Below are positions 33,012 through 45,425 of a stretch of DNA of 64,000 bases, piece after piece. Below the pieces are notes generated by a model. That model did not search any database. It worked only from the letters and a program-made list of their open reading frames with translations, and was not told where the DNA came from. The DNA comes from Xestospongia muta (lineage: Eukaryota; Porifera; Demospongiae; Haplosclerida; Petrosiidae). The position numbers were made by a program, and so were the translations under genes. Where the stretch lies: contig OY848920.1 of the NCBI GenBank assembly GCA_963693285.1, positions 2,369,135 to 2,433,134 of the forward strand. Direction: 5' to 3'. Numbering within the stretch: position 1 is the first letter of the stretch; each line of letters opens with the position of its first letter.

Positions 33012-33478
33012 ATCAATGGAGTGACCACAATGGCAACGTTGGGTTTGTTACAATAGAGACACACTGGCACAGAGTGGGAATCAATGCACTGCAGCATTGT
33101 AACTCACTTTTCAATTGTACTATGTCATACAAGTTAGATTCAGACATTAGATATGTATATGCCAAAATTATAGTTGATACAAAGTTTCAAGATGGTTATG
33201 ATCTAAAAAAGAATTGCCTTGAAGTTAAACAAAAAAATGCTATTATTCTAGTAAGTAACTGTCATAGGGACCATTTAAATTTATTGCAAAGTGTCAAAAA
33301 GCACATTGATGTAAACATTTATGGTAATTATGGTAAACGCTGCATACCACCACATGCTATTAAGTGCTTTTCTTACATACCAATGTATGAATTTTACTTG
33401 GCTTTTGAAAATTCCATATGTCAAGGTTATCTTACTAGAAGCAATAATCATAAATCCTCTAATGAAAGGAGTAATTAG
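33012..33478 (+). pseudogene. Alpha-1,3-fucosyltransferase (GT10) exon, frameshifted
   Basis: After a TTAG acceptor the frame matches the catalytic core of alpha-1,3-fucosyltransferases: NCTMSYKLDSDI, VDTKFQ, LVSNCHRDHLN, VNIYGNYGKRC and MYEFYLAFENSICQGYLT, the nucleotide-sugar binding signature region. These Golgi enzymes move fucose from GDP-fucose to glycans. At about 33437 one extra base shifts the frame. The expected continuation (EAIIINPLMKGVISV) is present in the next frame, while the original frame stops at 33478. The DNA then runs directly into the mucin-like repeats of the opposite strand, so the enzyme's last part is missing. No membrane anchor exon was identified. Confidence 0.8.
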
Positions 33479-33499
33479 TGTTCACTGGTTCAGTGCTGG

Positions 33500-34690
33500 T
33501 AGTAGTTACAGTATCAGGTACTGTTGTCTTGGAGCAAAAGTAGTAGTGTCCACTGGTTCAGTAATGGTAGTAGATACAGTATCAGGTACTGTTAGTCTTG
33601 GAGCTAAAGTAGTAGTGTCCTCAGTTTCAGTAGCGGTAGTATCTACAGTATCCGGTAGAGTTGGTCTTGGAGCTAAAGTAGTAGTGTCCACTGGTTCAGT
33701 AACGGTGGTATCCACTGGTTCAGTAGCTGTAGTAGTTACAGCATCAGGTACTGTTGGTCTTGGAGCTAAAGTAGCAGTGTCCATTGGTTCAGTAGCAGTA
33801 GTAGTTACAGTATCAGGTACTGTTGGTCTTGGAGCTAAAGTAGTAGTGTCCATTGTTCTGTAGCGTTAGTACTTATGGTCTTGGAGCAAAAGTAGTAGTG
33901 TCCACAGGTTCAGTAACGGTGGTATCCACTTGTTCATTAGTTGTAGTGGTTACAGTATCAGGTACTGTTGGTCTTGGAGCTAAAGTAGTAGTGTCCATTG
34001 GTTCTCTAGCGGTAGTAACTATGGTATCAGGTACTGTTGGTCTTGGAGCAAAAGTAGTAGTGTCCACAGGTTCAGTAACAATACCAGATACGGTGTCAGG
34101 TACTGTTTATCTTGGAGCTAAAGTAGTGGTGTCCACTGGTTCAGTAGTGGTAGTAGTTACAGTATCAGGTACAGTTGGTCTTCGAGCTAAAGTAGTAATA
34201 TCCACTGGTTCAGTAGTTGTCTTTGCTGGTTTAATCACTGTAGTCTCTACACTTGTCTTGGTAGTAGTGTCCACAGGTTCAGTAACGGTAGCAGTTATGG
34301 TATCAAGTACTGTTTCTTTTGGAGCTAAAGTAGTGGTGTCCACTGGTTCAGTAGTTGTCTTTGCTGGCTTAATCACTGTAGTCTCTACACTTGTCAACAA
34401 TATACATTCACAACTGGTGGAAGTAATAGATATCTTTGTTGTTGATGGCTCAGGATCTTCTCCACAACATCTTTTCATTATAACTTTGCATTGAGCACCA
34501 GATACACCATCATCTGTACAAATCTGAAATCTGTCCACTATCAAGTTTACATAAAGAAGTATGACAACATTCACAATATTGTACGGCTTCATCATTACAT
34601 TGTGGGTCTGATGAAAATGTGTCAGCAAAACAAAATATACTTAGTTCAGTCTCAAAATGCTTTTTTATATCCAAGTTCACAACAAGCTGA
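33500..34690 (-). pseudogene. Mucin-like Thr/Pro repeat gene with Cys-rich start, frame-broken
   Basis: On the minus strand a Cys-rich segment (QCNDEAVQYCECC, SLCKLDSGQ, then ICTDDG, GAQCKVIMKRCCGEDPEPS) leads into Thr/Pro-rich repeats. Their unit is about 23 residues (TTTLAPRPTVPDTV, TEPVD) with a 69-bp DNA period and occasional extra 24 bp. Such repeats suit an O-glycosylated secreted or surface protein. The frame is broken by a tandem 7-bp duplication in the Cys-rich part (34520-34526 and 34527-34533), an in-frame TAA at about 34107-34109, and a frameshift at 33853-33873. The plus-strand open frames here are valine-rich mirrors and are not real. An upstream CCELGYKKA segment (about 34670) may be an earlier exon. 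Confidence 0.65.
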
Positions 34691-34699
34691 CACAGCTAC

Positions 34700-35400
34700 A
34701 TCAATACAAGAAGAAAAAAAAATAATGACAATTACAATATACTACAAGATAAACCAACCAGGTCTTAATGGAGTGAGTGATACAGTTAAAACTGATGATT
34801 TAACAACAGAAACGTAGGTACACACAAAGCTGATGGTATTGATGTTGGTACTATAATTGTTACTATAGGAAAAAGAATTTCATTCAACCAGTGAAGTTTC
34901 CAACTAGAACTGGACCTATTGTTAGTTAGACTTTTTTTGAGGAATTGTGCTCACAATATATAATATTTATTGGAATACAAATATGAACACCTCAATAAGA
35001 TACTTAACCTCTAATCACTTATCACTTGAGAATTACAGTAGAAAAAACCCTAACAAGTATTGAAAGATTACGATGTATTTTAAATGAAATATTTAATCTT
35101 TTATAATTTTCAATGGACAATTTGAGCCATACTTACTTAGGTATGGTTACTGTATGTTAAATAGGAAAATCATTACAAATAATTATTTAATAAAACAGTT
35201 GAAAAGAATGTAAAAACAACAATGCCATAACTAGGTATGAATCTGTGTAGTATACTGTATATAGTAATTTCTACATGAATAGTAATAATTCAAAAGGTAA
35301 AATTACAATGAAACAAAGATCTCTGATTATTATAGAATTAATAATTGCCAGAGGTAATGCTATTTGTCAACTATGTCACTTTATGTCTTCATGTTCTTGC
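34700..35400. other. Intergenic, nothing recognised
   Basis: AT-rich. No supported gene. Confidence 0.45.
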
Positions 35401-36085
35401 CATGTTCAGGAGATGTAATATTGTAGGTTTCTGAGTCAACAGGACCTAATACAACAGTTATTAAATCACCAGAAAAAGTCAAATTGATCTTAGAATTAGA
35501 TGGAGTAATAATGTATCCATTGGGAGCACTAGGAACTAGACCAGAAATTCTTTGAGGAAATAATTCATTGATAATAAGAGGAACTAAAGAAGATTAAAAA
35601 CAACAAAGATTCTTAAATGAAGTAAATGTATTTTGAAGTTACCATTGACACTAACAATGCAAGAGGAACTGTTTGTGTTACCCCATGAGTTAGAAGGTGT
35701 ACATTTGTAGTAACACTGGATATTGTTAATCTTTGACCCTGTTTCTCATACAGTTGTTACACCATTTTTCATCCATTGATAGGTAAAGACATTTAGAATA
35801 CCACCTGCAGTACACTCTATTGTAACTGTACAACCATTAGTAGCTGTTTGATCATCAGTGATAGTAATAACATAAGCTGGCTCTAAAAGAAATGTAATCG
35901 ATAATAATATTGACAATATCGTGGACGTATTTATAAAGAAACTAACCATAAACAGTTAGTGTGAGTACAATCACAGCTCCATTGAAGTCAGGAGATGTAA
36001 TATTGTTGTTTCTTGAGTCAGCAGGACCTAATACCACAGTTGTCAAATCACTGTGTTATGTGTGGTTCTTAAAAACAACACCATT
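35400..36085 (-). pseudogene. Ig-domain receptor exons with an in-frame stop
   Basis: On the minus strand several exons of an extracellular protein are visible. An Ig-type domain (about 35880-35640) has CTVTIECTAGG, YQWMKNGV and the second cysteine in YYKCTPSNSWG, but TGA interrupts it at about 35749-35751. Flanking exons repeat a motif (LTTVVLGPADS and ITVVLGPVDS, then NITSPDF or NITSPEH) at about 36060-35950 and 35560-35395. This looks like a repeated-module sponge surface protein. The stop in the Ig exon and missing parts suggest a pseudogene. Confidence 0.55.
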
Positions 36086-36099
36086 ATAATCATCTCTCA

Positions 36100-37600
36100 G
36101 CAATTCATGAATACTGTAAAGTTATTAATAAGAGGCATAAAATACATAATAATGTAAATATTAACACTTCATTACAACTATTATAATATTTACCAATCAA
36201 AATGGATACATAGACTCAAACAAGGCAATAAGTCAAATATATATATCAACAAATGTATGAATAGAAGTGAAATGATCATCTTGTAATAATAATTAGTGCT
36301 AACTAACACCCCAACTTCGAATCTACTCATGTCCCAACCAACACCTTCAAAAGCTTACTGAAGTATTCATCTTCTCTAAAAGAAGCCAAAACTAATGTCA
36401 TGGTAAGACCATAGTTATAATATGTATACACATGAAGAACATGTGGTTAATAGACAACAAATGACACAAATGAAATGCACAATATAATTATTACCTGTTG
36501 AACTGATACGAGCAACATGAACGATCTGTCATCTCTTAGTCTTATACAAGTACTGTATTTGATTAGGAACCTCATTCAAACAACAAATCATATGTAAATA
36601 TATGAACTTACTGCTGATATATCGAGATTACAATTACTCTATAATGTAATAAAAATGTACATGTTATTTTTCCCCTGTAGTTTGAAAGATAATATCACAA
36701 ACAACTAAAATTAAAGAAATAAAAGATTCTTACTCTTTCTATAACCTTGTATTGATTTTGTTAAGATTTCCAATAACTAAATATAAGGAATCACTAAAAT
36801 GTACTTCCTCAGTCCTAAGCAGTCCAATAAACAGGGATTTCATCAACGGGAAGTGAAATACCCGTATTAGACTGTACTTCTTCTTACGCGTACCCTCCAT
36901 GATTGTCTGCTGATGCTGCAGAGGGGTTAGGTTTATAATTTAAAATTTATAACCATTATCACACAATTTTGTAATATAATTGTAAATAATCCACTCTTGT
37001 GTAAATTTTCATGTAGTATTTGCCATCACAAAGATGTACATTGCATTTTGTTCAATAGTAGAATGTTTTAGTATCTCTCCACACTTCTCCTTATCAACTT
37101 CTCACTTATTACCACAATCACAACGCTTTCGGAAAATGTAGGTGATCTTAGAATAGGCCATGATGTAACATTCCCTTTCTCTATCAGTGGTGTGATGAGA
37201 GAATTGGCCAAGTCTAGTCGATAGTTTAATTGTCTAAATCTTTTTCCGACAGTTAATGACAGCTCTATATAACAAAACTATTTACAATTGCCATTTCAAG
37301 AAGTCTTCAAACAATAATGATTCTCTTTATTGACTTTCTTCTTATTACATATTAGACTTTGTATTGGTCTGCAATGTCAACCTCATACACAGTGGCGTTA
37401 TAATGGTGCACCATCAAAGGGACTGTGATATCTTCTGATGCAACATAATGACACATTATGGTTGTTGTGTTCATGTGACAGGTTAAAAGCAAATGTTAGT
37501 ATAGTCAGTACACTGTTTTGATTGGTAAAAATAGACAGTTTATTTAGTTAAACAAACATATTCTAAAAAAGCATGACTGTGTTTGTTATATATACCAAAC
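36100..37600. other. Intergenic, nothing recognised
   Basis: AT-rich non-coding DNA up to the start of the third full-length kinase-family gene. No supported ORF or RNA gene. Confidence 0.45.
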
Positions 37601-37632
37601 CACAAAAGTACACGTAGGAATTGCAAAGTCAG

Positions 37633-40274
37633 ATGGCCAAGAAGTTGTGTACTTTTCATCATTGCCACGGTCTTAATATTCGTCTCCTTGAAGATGGAAA
37701 AGTGGCACTTCGAGTTAACAGTCATAATAATGGAATAGTTTTCTCACAACAACCAATTCCAAACGAATACATGTTTCAAGTAGAAGTGGTCAGGCTAAAT
37801 GACAAACGTTTTCCTGAATCACTTGTAAGTGACCCTTGTGTTTAAAGCATAATTTTATTTTATTTAAATAGAGAATTGGTGTAACAACTCGATCTCCTGA
37901 TGAAGCTGAGATACCATCAGATGCTCTAGCATTTTTTTCTAAACCTGATTACTGGATGTTAAGAAATAATCAAGCTTACAACTCTGACTGTGGAGTGATT
38001 CTTAATTTTGATATTAATAGCTTGTCAGTGGGCCAATCACTAGGACTTTCAGTTACTCAAAATGGGAAGCTCAGTTTCTATGTTGATGGGAAGTTCAATA
38101 ATATTGTGTGGAGGGGTTTACCTACAGATAAGCAATACTGGGGCGTGGCTGATGTGCATGGACAAGTATCATCTATTAAGTCAAGTTTTGCATTTTGTAA
38201 GTCCATATTAATATATATATTATGCATTGAAACTTATATTTTGGTTTCCAATTGTTATCTATAGTGCCTTCTTTGAAAAGACCTAACAGAGCTAGAATGT
38301 TAGCTACAAGAACACACAATGATGAACAAAGTCTTAGTAAGAAATACGCATCTCCACTGCCACCTATTAGCACTAAAGAATGCAAGTTCAAAATTGGTGA
38401 TCATGTCGTTGTACCTATGAGAGATAAAAGAATGGTTACTGGTATTGTGAGGTGGACAGGAGTTGTGAGGTTGTCTTCGGAAGCTGAAGTAGTAATAGCT
38501 GTTGGAGTAGAAACTGTAAGTAAAATGACATATTACTTAGAATGTATTGTGTCATTTAATTATACCTTAGTTAATGGTACAGAACGTTTTATTACTATAT
38601 TGTGTAGTTTACTCTATAATGTTATATTAAAAGAGAAAATTCAATTACTTTAATACTATATTCAATCAAACTTAATCGTTAAAAAGTAATGTGGTTGTGA
38701 TTGGAAGTTGTAAGTCAAAAAAACGAAGCCTTAAGCATGAAATTGATGGTATTCAAGCAAAGCATTTATAAGTAATTAATGATCACATATCTGCAATTTT
38801 TACTATAGAATCAAGTTGTTGACTGTGTTTAAAATGTTAATGTAGAATTGCATACTTAATTATATCAAGATTTGAGAAAACCTATTCTGTAGAGGCAATA
38901 ATGGAATAAATCAGTAATTTCTTATAGCATGTATCATTAATTTTTTATTTTTTTTATTTGTCTTAGGATGTAAAAGTCGATGATGATAAAGAACATTATC
39001 ATCTCTATTTCAAAGCCATTAATACCCATAAACAAGCTTTCTTCAAAGTTGATTCTAATCATGGTTACATTTTTCGCCCAGAGGATTTAATTTTTCATGC
39101 TATGGAGTATACTCAACAGCAAAAAACAGCCCACCAACAAAGAAAAAAAATACCGTCATTAGAGGTCAATGAAAGTCCATTAAGCCATATTGAAGTAGAA
39201 AAGTTTCAATTATATTATGTTGAGCCCATGCAAGCTCTCAAAGAGCAGTTAGCATTACAAGAAAGATTGCTACAAAACACAATTACAGAGATTAAAAAGG
39301 AAAACCAAGAAATTTTTGGACTACAGCAACAGCTGCTACATGGGAAACAGCAACTTGAAGTGGAAAAGCAGAAACTTCTGAAGGAGAATGCAGATTTACA
39401 ATCACAAGTAGCTCAAAAAACTATTGAAAACATGCAACTCAAAAAGCAACTGGACGTTACATCATGGCAAGTGAGTCGTAATGAGATCACCCTCACTGAA
39501 GAGGAACTAGGAAGAGGTGGTTGGGGAGCAATCAAGATTGGTATTTTTAGGGAGCAAAGAGTTGCTGTAAAACAAATGTATCAAGTTATAATGAGTGTTG
39601 ATAATTTAGAATTAGTACATCGTGAGATCAACACAATGGCTACATTACGTCATCCTAATATTCTACAATTTATAGGAGCAGTATTAGATGATCCATCTGG
39701 TAATCCTATGATTATAACTGAAATAATGGATACTACACTGAGAAATGCCTATATGAACAAAGATGTCACTCCTGATCCAACGTGCCAGCCTACTTTGCTA
39801 ACTATAATGAGAGATGTAGCAGCAGGATTAAATTACCTGCACTGTCTTCATGATCCGATAATTTATCACTACATTAGCAGTTCTAATGTTCTTCTGGAAT
39901 ATAAAGGTCATCATAAGTGGAAAACTAAGATATTTAACTTTGGCTCTGCTAATAAAGCTCATGAAGCACCTACTATTGATACAGATGTTTTTATTTATAG
40001 TGCTCCTGAGTCTTCAAAGGATATCCACAAGAAACAAACAACGAAGATGGATTGCTATAGCTATGGTATTCTATTATGTGAGGTTATGACTTGTCGATTT
40101 CCTGATTTTTCACTTTTTCAAGAGATGCTCAGACAACTCTTTGCTATGTCTCAACATATTTATGAATTAATACTTTCTTGCATTGAAAATGATTCTGAGG
40201 CGCGTCCTTCAATGAAAAAAATAATTGAGCATCTAGATATTTGTATGAAACAGTTTAAATCAAATGAATGCTGA
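37633..40274 (+). CDS. NHR - CAP-Gly-like - coiled coil - predicted pseudokinase
   Basis: Four exons join in phase: 37633-37824, 37872-38196, 38265-38515 and 38967-40274, giving about 691 residues with no stops. NHR and CAP-Gly-like parts match the intact paralog (FHHCHGLNIRLL, GVADVHG, TGIVRWTGVV, YIFRPEDLIF). In the kinase domain the glycine loop GRGGWG, VAVKQ lysine and helix-C glutamate remain and the N-lobe is almost unchanged. The HRD triplet is YHY (39864-39872) and the DFG aspartate is asparagine (39936-39938, NFG). Losing both the catalytic base and the Mg-binding Asp predicts no phosphotransfer, while ATP binding may persist. The open frame and normal splice sites argue that it is a working pseudokinase, not a dead gene. 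Confidence 0.88.
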
Positions 40275-42430
40275 TCTTGACATATTGACAACGTTTATTG
40301 CATAGATTAATGTAACATTAAATGTATACACAAGTATTTTTACAACTAAATGTTTCCCTAGTCATTTACTTTGTCTGAATTTCACAATATTATATCAAAT
40401 TATTTTTATAAATGTCTCAACTTTAACAGCAATTTCAGTAGGTTGTTTGGTCTGTAACTTCATATTAACACAGTTAAGTAACTTCATATGAATTAATTTT
40501 AAAAAAATATTTTTAAATCTTTTAACTAAAATCATCTCACTGCATAAATTGATTATGTAGTATACTTATATTGATGCACAAAAAGCAGTACTGTTTTGAT
40601 TAATAATACACTATTGATTACCTATGGTTAGAATACACACAATATGTTTTGCTATTTGATTTTAAAAAAGTTAAAACAACTTAATATAACCTTAACCTCT
40701 CATTAAAAGTGGAGTACTAGCATAAACAAAGATAAACACATGCTGTTTACTTAAATGATGTCATATTTGAATGCATACAAGAATATATGATAACCAAATA
40801 ATAGTTCTAACCATTTTATTACCTAAACAATCAATTACATTGTACATAGTCATACTTTTTGCATTAAATGTTTCAGTATGCTACATGTGAGCAATCTATT
40901 AGTTAAATCAACCAATCAATTTTACAGTTATATATAATGTGTGTGTGTGTGTGTGTAATTGTGTATGAGGTATTGTTGGACTTAAAACTACTGGAGTTTT
41001 CACAAATATTTTTTTATAAAAATGTCTTAGCATTAATAGAAGTAAATAACCAAGAATAAACAGTAGATGTAATGAATGCTTTACGTAATATATGTGAGGT
41101 CAGGGAAGTAAAGATATATCATATATATATTATGATTGACTTACAGATATAATAATTAAGATAGCAATGAATATATCATATTCCTTTGTTGTTGTCACAT
41201 TCTATAACATACACACATACATAGTATATATTATGTTACTGGCATACATGATAAAGTATACATGACTGTACATGTAAATATCAGTATAGCCAGTACATTG
41301 TTTGATTGCTGAAAGTATACACAGTTTGTAACATATTTAAATAAACATATTGATGTGTCTGTGGTATGAAGATGACACAACTATACATGTACAGATTGCA
41401 TGTGCACAAATTACATAGCAACAACCCTCGCACTGCCAACCATTCATTAAATTATTTACTGCCTATCTTATGAGACAATCAACAGTATCTTGATTACATT
41501 GTTACCAATACATTTTACTGTATTGTTTTAATTTATAAATTTATTTAATTAGTTATTTAATTAGTTATTAATAATATCTTCACCACAATGTGTAAGATGT
41601 ATTTGTGTGGTGTATAAATATGCAATCTCATTGCCTTCCACTATGCTAAAGCTTCATTATTGATTATTAAAACAATTGTACTAAAAATTATACAAACAAT
41701 TAAATAAAGATATTTACAAGGATGAGTAATATCCGTTACAAAAATACAAACGAGGTAGTAAGGATGACAATTGCATTAACCCTACATAATAGCACAAGTG
41801 ACACATAAACAAGTAAATATATATAGGAACTATTTAAATCAGTTTAATAATATCATTGATATATTGTTGCATTTTATGCTCATCATATTATGTAAGAAGG
41901 ATGCAATTTCCTGTCTTGTTTGTAATCTTTGTTTTGGACTGATATTACCAACCTTATCCTTGGTTTTTTTAGAAAATGATTGCTTAATTTATATATACAA
42001 CCAGAATTTCTTTGTTGACATTATTAGCACTACAACTAAATTGTGATGTAAAATGTAATGATAAAGTGATCTAATAATAACATATGTCATATAATTTAAC
42101 ATTATATGTATGGTAGTATTAATAACATCAGTTATCTGGTATTGTCTTCATAATTATCAGTTAATAGGATCTCGCGTGTTCATATGTTCATACTATGAAC
42201 ATAATGTAGCCAATAACGTTATTATGAATGTATTGCCTTGCCTTGTTGACACTTTACTTATCAATAAGGCATAATAGGATGTCTATTGTCACCTCTGATA
42301 ATGCAATCTATTGTATTTTATGCATTAATGTTACATGTATGTTATATTGGTAATATTAACACCTTGATGTGTATTTCAAAAACAGGATGGAATATAACTA
42401 TTAATGGCCACTGAGTATAGTATCTACATA
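40275..42430. other. Intergenic; diverged family 3' flank
   Basis: From 40300 to about 41470 it is a diverged version of the 3' flank at 1144-2216, with a (GT)n tract at about 40939-40957. No gene is seen to 42430. Confidence 0.55.
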
Positions 42431-42431
42431 T

Positions 42432-42624
42432 GTATGGGGCAACATTTGTGTCAAAATTGGAAAGTTATCATGATAATATTTAAAAAGTCATTATTTATTA
42501 AAAACGTCTTGATTTACTTATTGTTTATGGAATAAATCATGCATTATTTAGTATATCACAAACAAATGACTTATTTTATATATTGTGATAATTTTCCAAT
42601 TTTGACACAATAGGCACCCCATAC
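42432..42624. repeat. MITE-like foldback element
   Basis: Ends starting GTATGGGG are inverted, with about 45 bp of imperfect inverted repeat (GTGTCAAAATTGGAAA on the left, TTCCAATTTTGACAC on the right). It is non-coding and about 190 bp long. Confidence 0.75.
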
Positions 42625-43800
42625 AAAGCTATGTTACAATGAAAATGTTTACTAAAGGTTTAGTGATGCAACAAACTTGAAGAAAAGAAAAACTGATATA
42701 CTTAAACAATGAAATTACGTGTATAAGAAGTCTAGAGCAGTGTGAAGGTGAACAAGATTAAAGATTTAACTTAGAAGCTAGGGTATACCTAAATTATGCT
42801 ACAAATATTAAAGTTTACTTCATATATCCTGGACAGACTAAGAGATCAAAGTCACATTTGCCATTTAATCTAGCTTATCACTGTGCAAGGTAAACAATGC
42901 ATATGGATATGTTTACAATCTATACAATTACATATTTTAAATTTAGAAAAAGCTAGTATGGAGACGAATGCCAAAACTATTTCCGTCATAGCTAGTCAAA
43001 ATATTTTATGTTAAGATTACATGGAATGAAAGAAATAGGGACAATAAGTTAATGTGTCTTCAGTTTCATAATTAGAATTTAACTTAATTGATTTGCATTG
43101 TATATAGAGAAATGAATGCATAGCTATAGTATAAAGTAGGAATACAGATTATGTGCAAGCTGTCATATTGATTGGAATATTAAAGTATTGGACAGCAGTT
43201 CTGTGCTCCCTTTCTCTCTGTCTATATATATATATGTACATGCATGATGTTTATTTATCAATCTCTAAACATCACCACATGGAAATGAAAACGTATTGAG
43301 TGTCACGAAAATCAAATAACAAATTGAGTCTCAATAAACATGCATATTTTGGCATTGCGTTGAGTTAGATATATTTTAAGTAATATTTTGATCATTTCAT
43401 TGTATGTTCATATACAAAATATGTGACTAAATAACTAGAATAACCAAACTAACCAACAATATATACTTCCAGTTACAGCTTCCACCTTTTCTAAAGAGAT
43501 CACTATACCATTGAGATGTCACAAAAGTATTCTCTCATGGATGGGAAAGATGCATGAGAAGAAACACTCAGTGTAAATAATATTCCTACTAAAATGGCTA
43601 CTTCCAAACAACTCATTGTTAAAGTGCTTGAAATAAAGAGAAGTTATTCTTTAAAAAATAAGAATTTTATGTGGAATAATAATTTTTAAAGCCTGCCTTT
43701 ATAATTATCATGTTGTAATCACAGTTAAGGGAGAAAATAGACAGAGTAACAGATAGAGGCATATCCTGCCTGATAATAGAATATATACGGTTTCCTAAAT
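42625..43800. other. Intergenic upstream of the first RCC1-BTB gene
   Basis: No gene. From about 43430 it matches the upstream DNA of the second copy (51150 onward), showing the extent of the tandem duplication. Confidence 0.5.
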
Positions 43801-43839
43801 GTTTAGTAATTATGTATGTATGAAATATTGCCATATACA

Positions 43840-43892
43840 CATTTGCCTTCCTGTCATGTGTTCTATATAGTGCTGCAAGACGTTATATAAGT
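43840..43892 (+). promoter_or_regulatory. Core promoter with TATA box, RCC1-BTB gene 1
   Basis: TATATAA at 43884-43890 lies 78 bp before the ATG, in the conserved context GCTGCAAGACGTTATATAAG. A CCTTCCTGTCA block (about 43849-43859, ETS-like core) is shared with gene 2. Confidence 0.7.
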
Positions 43893-43961
43893 AGGTACAG
43901 CCTACAAGTAGCAAGCGATGATTATTCCTGCCTCAGTACGTACTGGACTTTATTTTTACAA

Positions 43962-45346
43962 ATGGCTTGTGATTCTTTGTGTGTATGGCCTATTCTTAGT
44001 GCCATTGATAGAGAATTAGTAAAAAAGGCCAAATATTTTGCTATTCTTGATGATGGATCTAATGCCATTTTAATCACACATGACAAGGAAGCGTACGGTA
44101 TTGGAACAAATGGAGATCATGGACCTCTAGGCCTTGGGACTCCTGAGTCTTTTTTCTATGCTGCCAAGATTAAAATCTTTTCTGGTGAAGGTACCTACAT
44201 AGCATGCAAATTTCTATATAATAAATTATTAATACAATTTAATTTCAGAGATTATTTCGCTTGTTGGAGCTAACAATGGCCACATTGTTGCTCTAACTGA
44301 AGATTTTCAAATATATGCTTGGGGTAACAACCAATACAAAATCATTGAAGATTCATCCAATGATTATATTTATGTACCTCAACATATACCAATTGATGGG
44401 AAAGTTAGAAGGGTTGCTGTTGGAGGTCGTCACAATTTGGCCATCACTTTTAATTATAAAGTTTATGCTTGGGGAGACAATAGTGATGGACAACTTGGAA
44501 CTGGTGATTATGTAAGCAGCAGTAAGCCGATACGATCGGGAATTGGAGAAATGGGTAAAAAATGTTCAAAATAAAATGTGTTTTTTATTTGTCTTTCAGA
44601 AGAAGCTGTTGCTGTTATTGATATTGCTTGTGGTCTTGTCAACTCTTATTACATCACTAGTAAATATAAAGTTAGTCAGTCTAACATATACATCTAAAAT
44701 AGTTATGCTTTGTTATATTATAGGTTTATAGTGCTGGTGGAGGCTCTTATGGAGCTCTTGGAACAGGCAGTTCTCAGCCTTCATCAAATACTGTTGAAGT
44801 TGCCACAGATGAATTTTACAAGAAGGTAAATTGGGGACTCCATTATGATATATTGCTCTTAATTTTTTTATACAGGTTGTTGCAGGACGTTATACTGTAT
44901 ATGCAATTTCAAAGGATGACAATACTCTGTATGGATGGGGTCGCAATGATGAATGTCAACTTGGTATTAATAGTATAAATAATGAACTTACTCCTATCAA
45001 AATAGGAGTGTGAGTTATAGCATTCAAGTTGTAAATCATTTAAAATCAATAAATAAACTGTTCTTTTACAGATTTCAAGATATTGGTGCTCATTTTGATT
45101 GTGATATGGCTGCTGGTCTTGCTAGTGGAACTGTAAGTCTGTATTATAGCTATAAATTGTAACTCCATTTTGATAATTTTATAAATTGAATAATTTATAT
45201 AGGTTTATGTGTGGGGAAAAACTCGTTTTGGAAAAGTTAGTACACCAAAGAAAACTCCTGTTGAGGTTCTTGATGATGCATTTATTATTTATATCACTAG
45301 CCGGACATTTCGTTTGCATGTTGTGGGTATGTCAAACTATTATATA

Positions 45347-45425
<79 letters not shown>

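Noticed and set aside
33321..34494. Long plus-strand open frames rich in Val, Gly, Ser and Thr across the repeat
   Set aside because: They are mirrors of the Thr/Pro repeat coded on the minus strand. The minus reading gives mucin-like composition preceded by a Cys-rich part.
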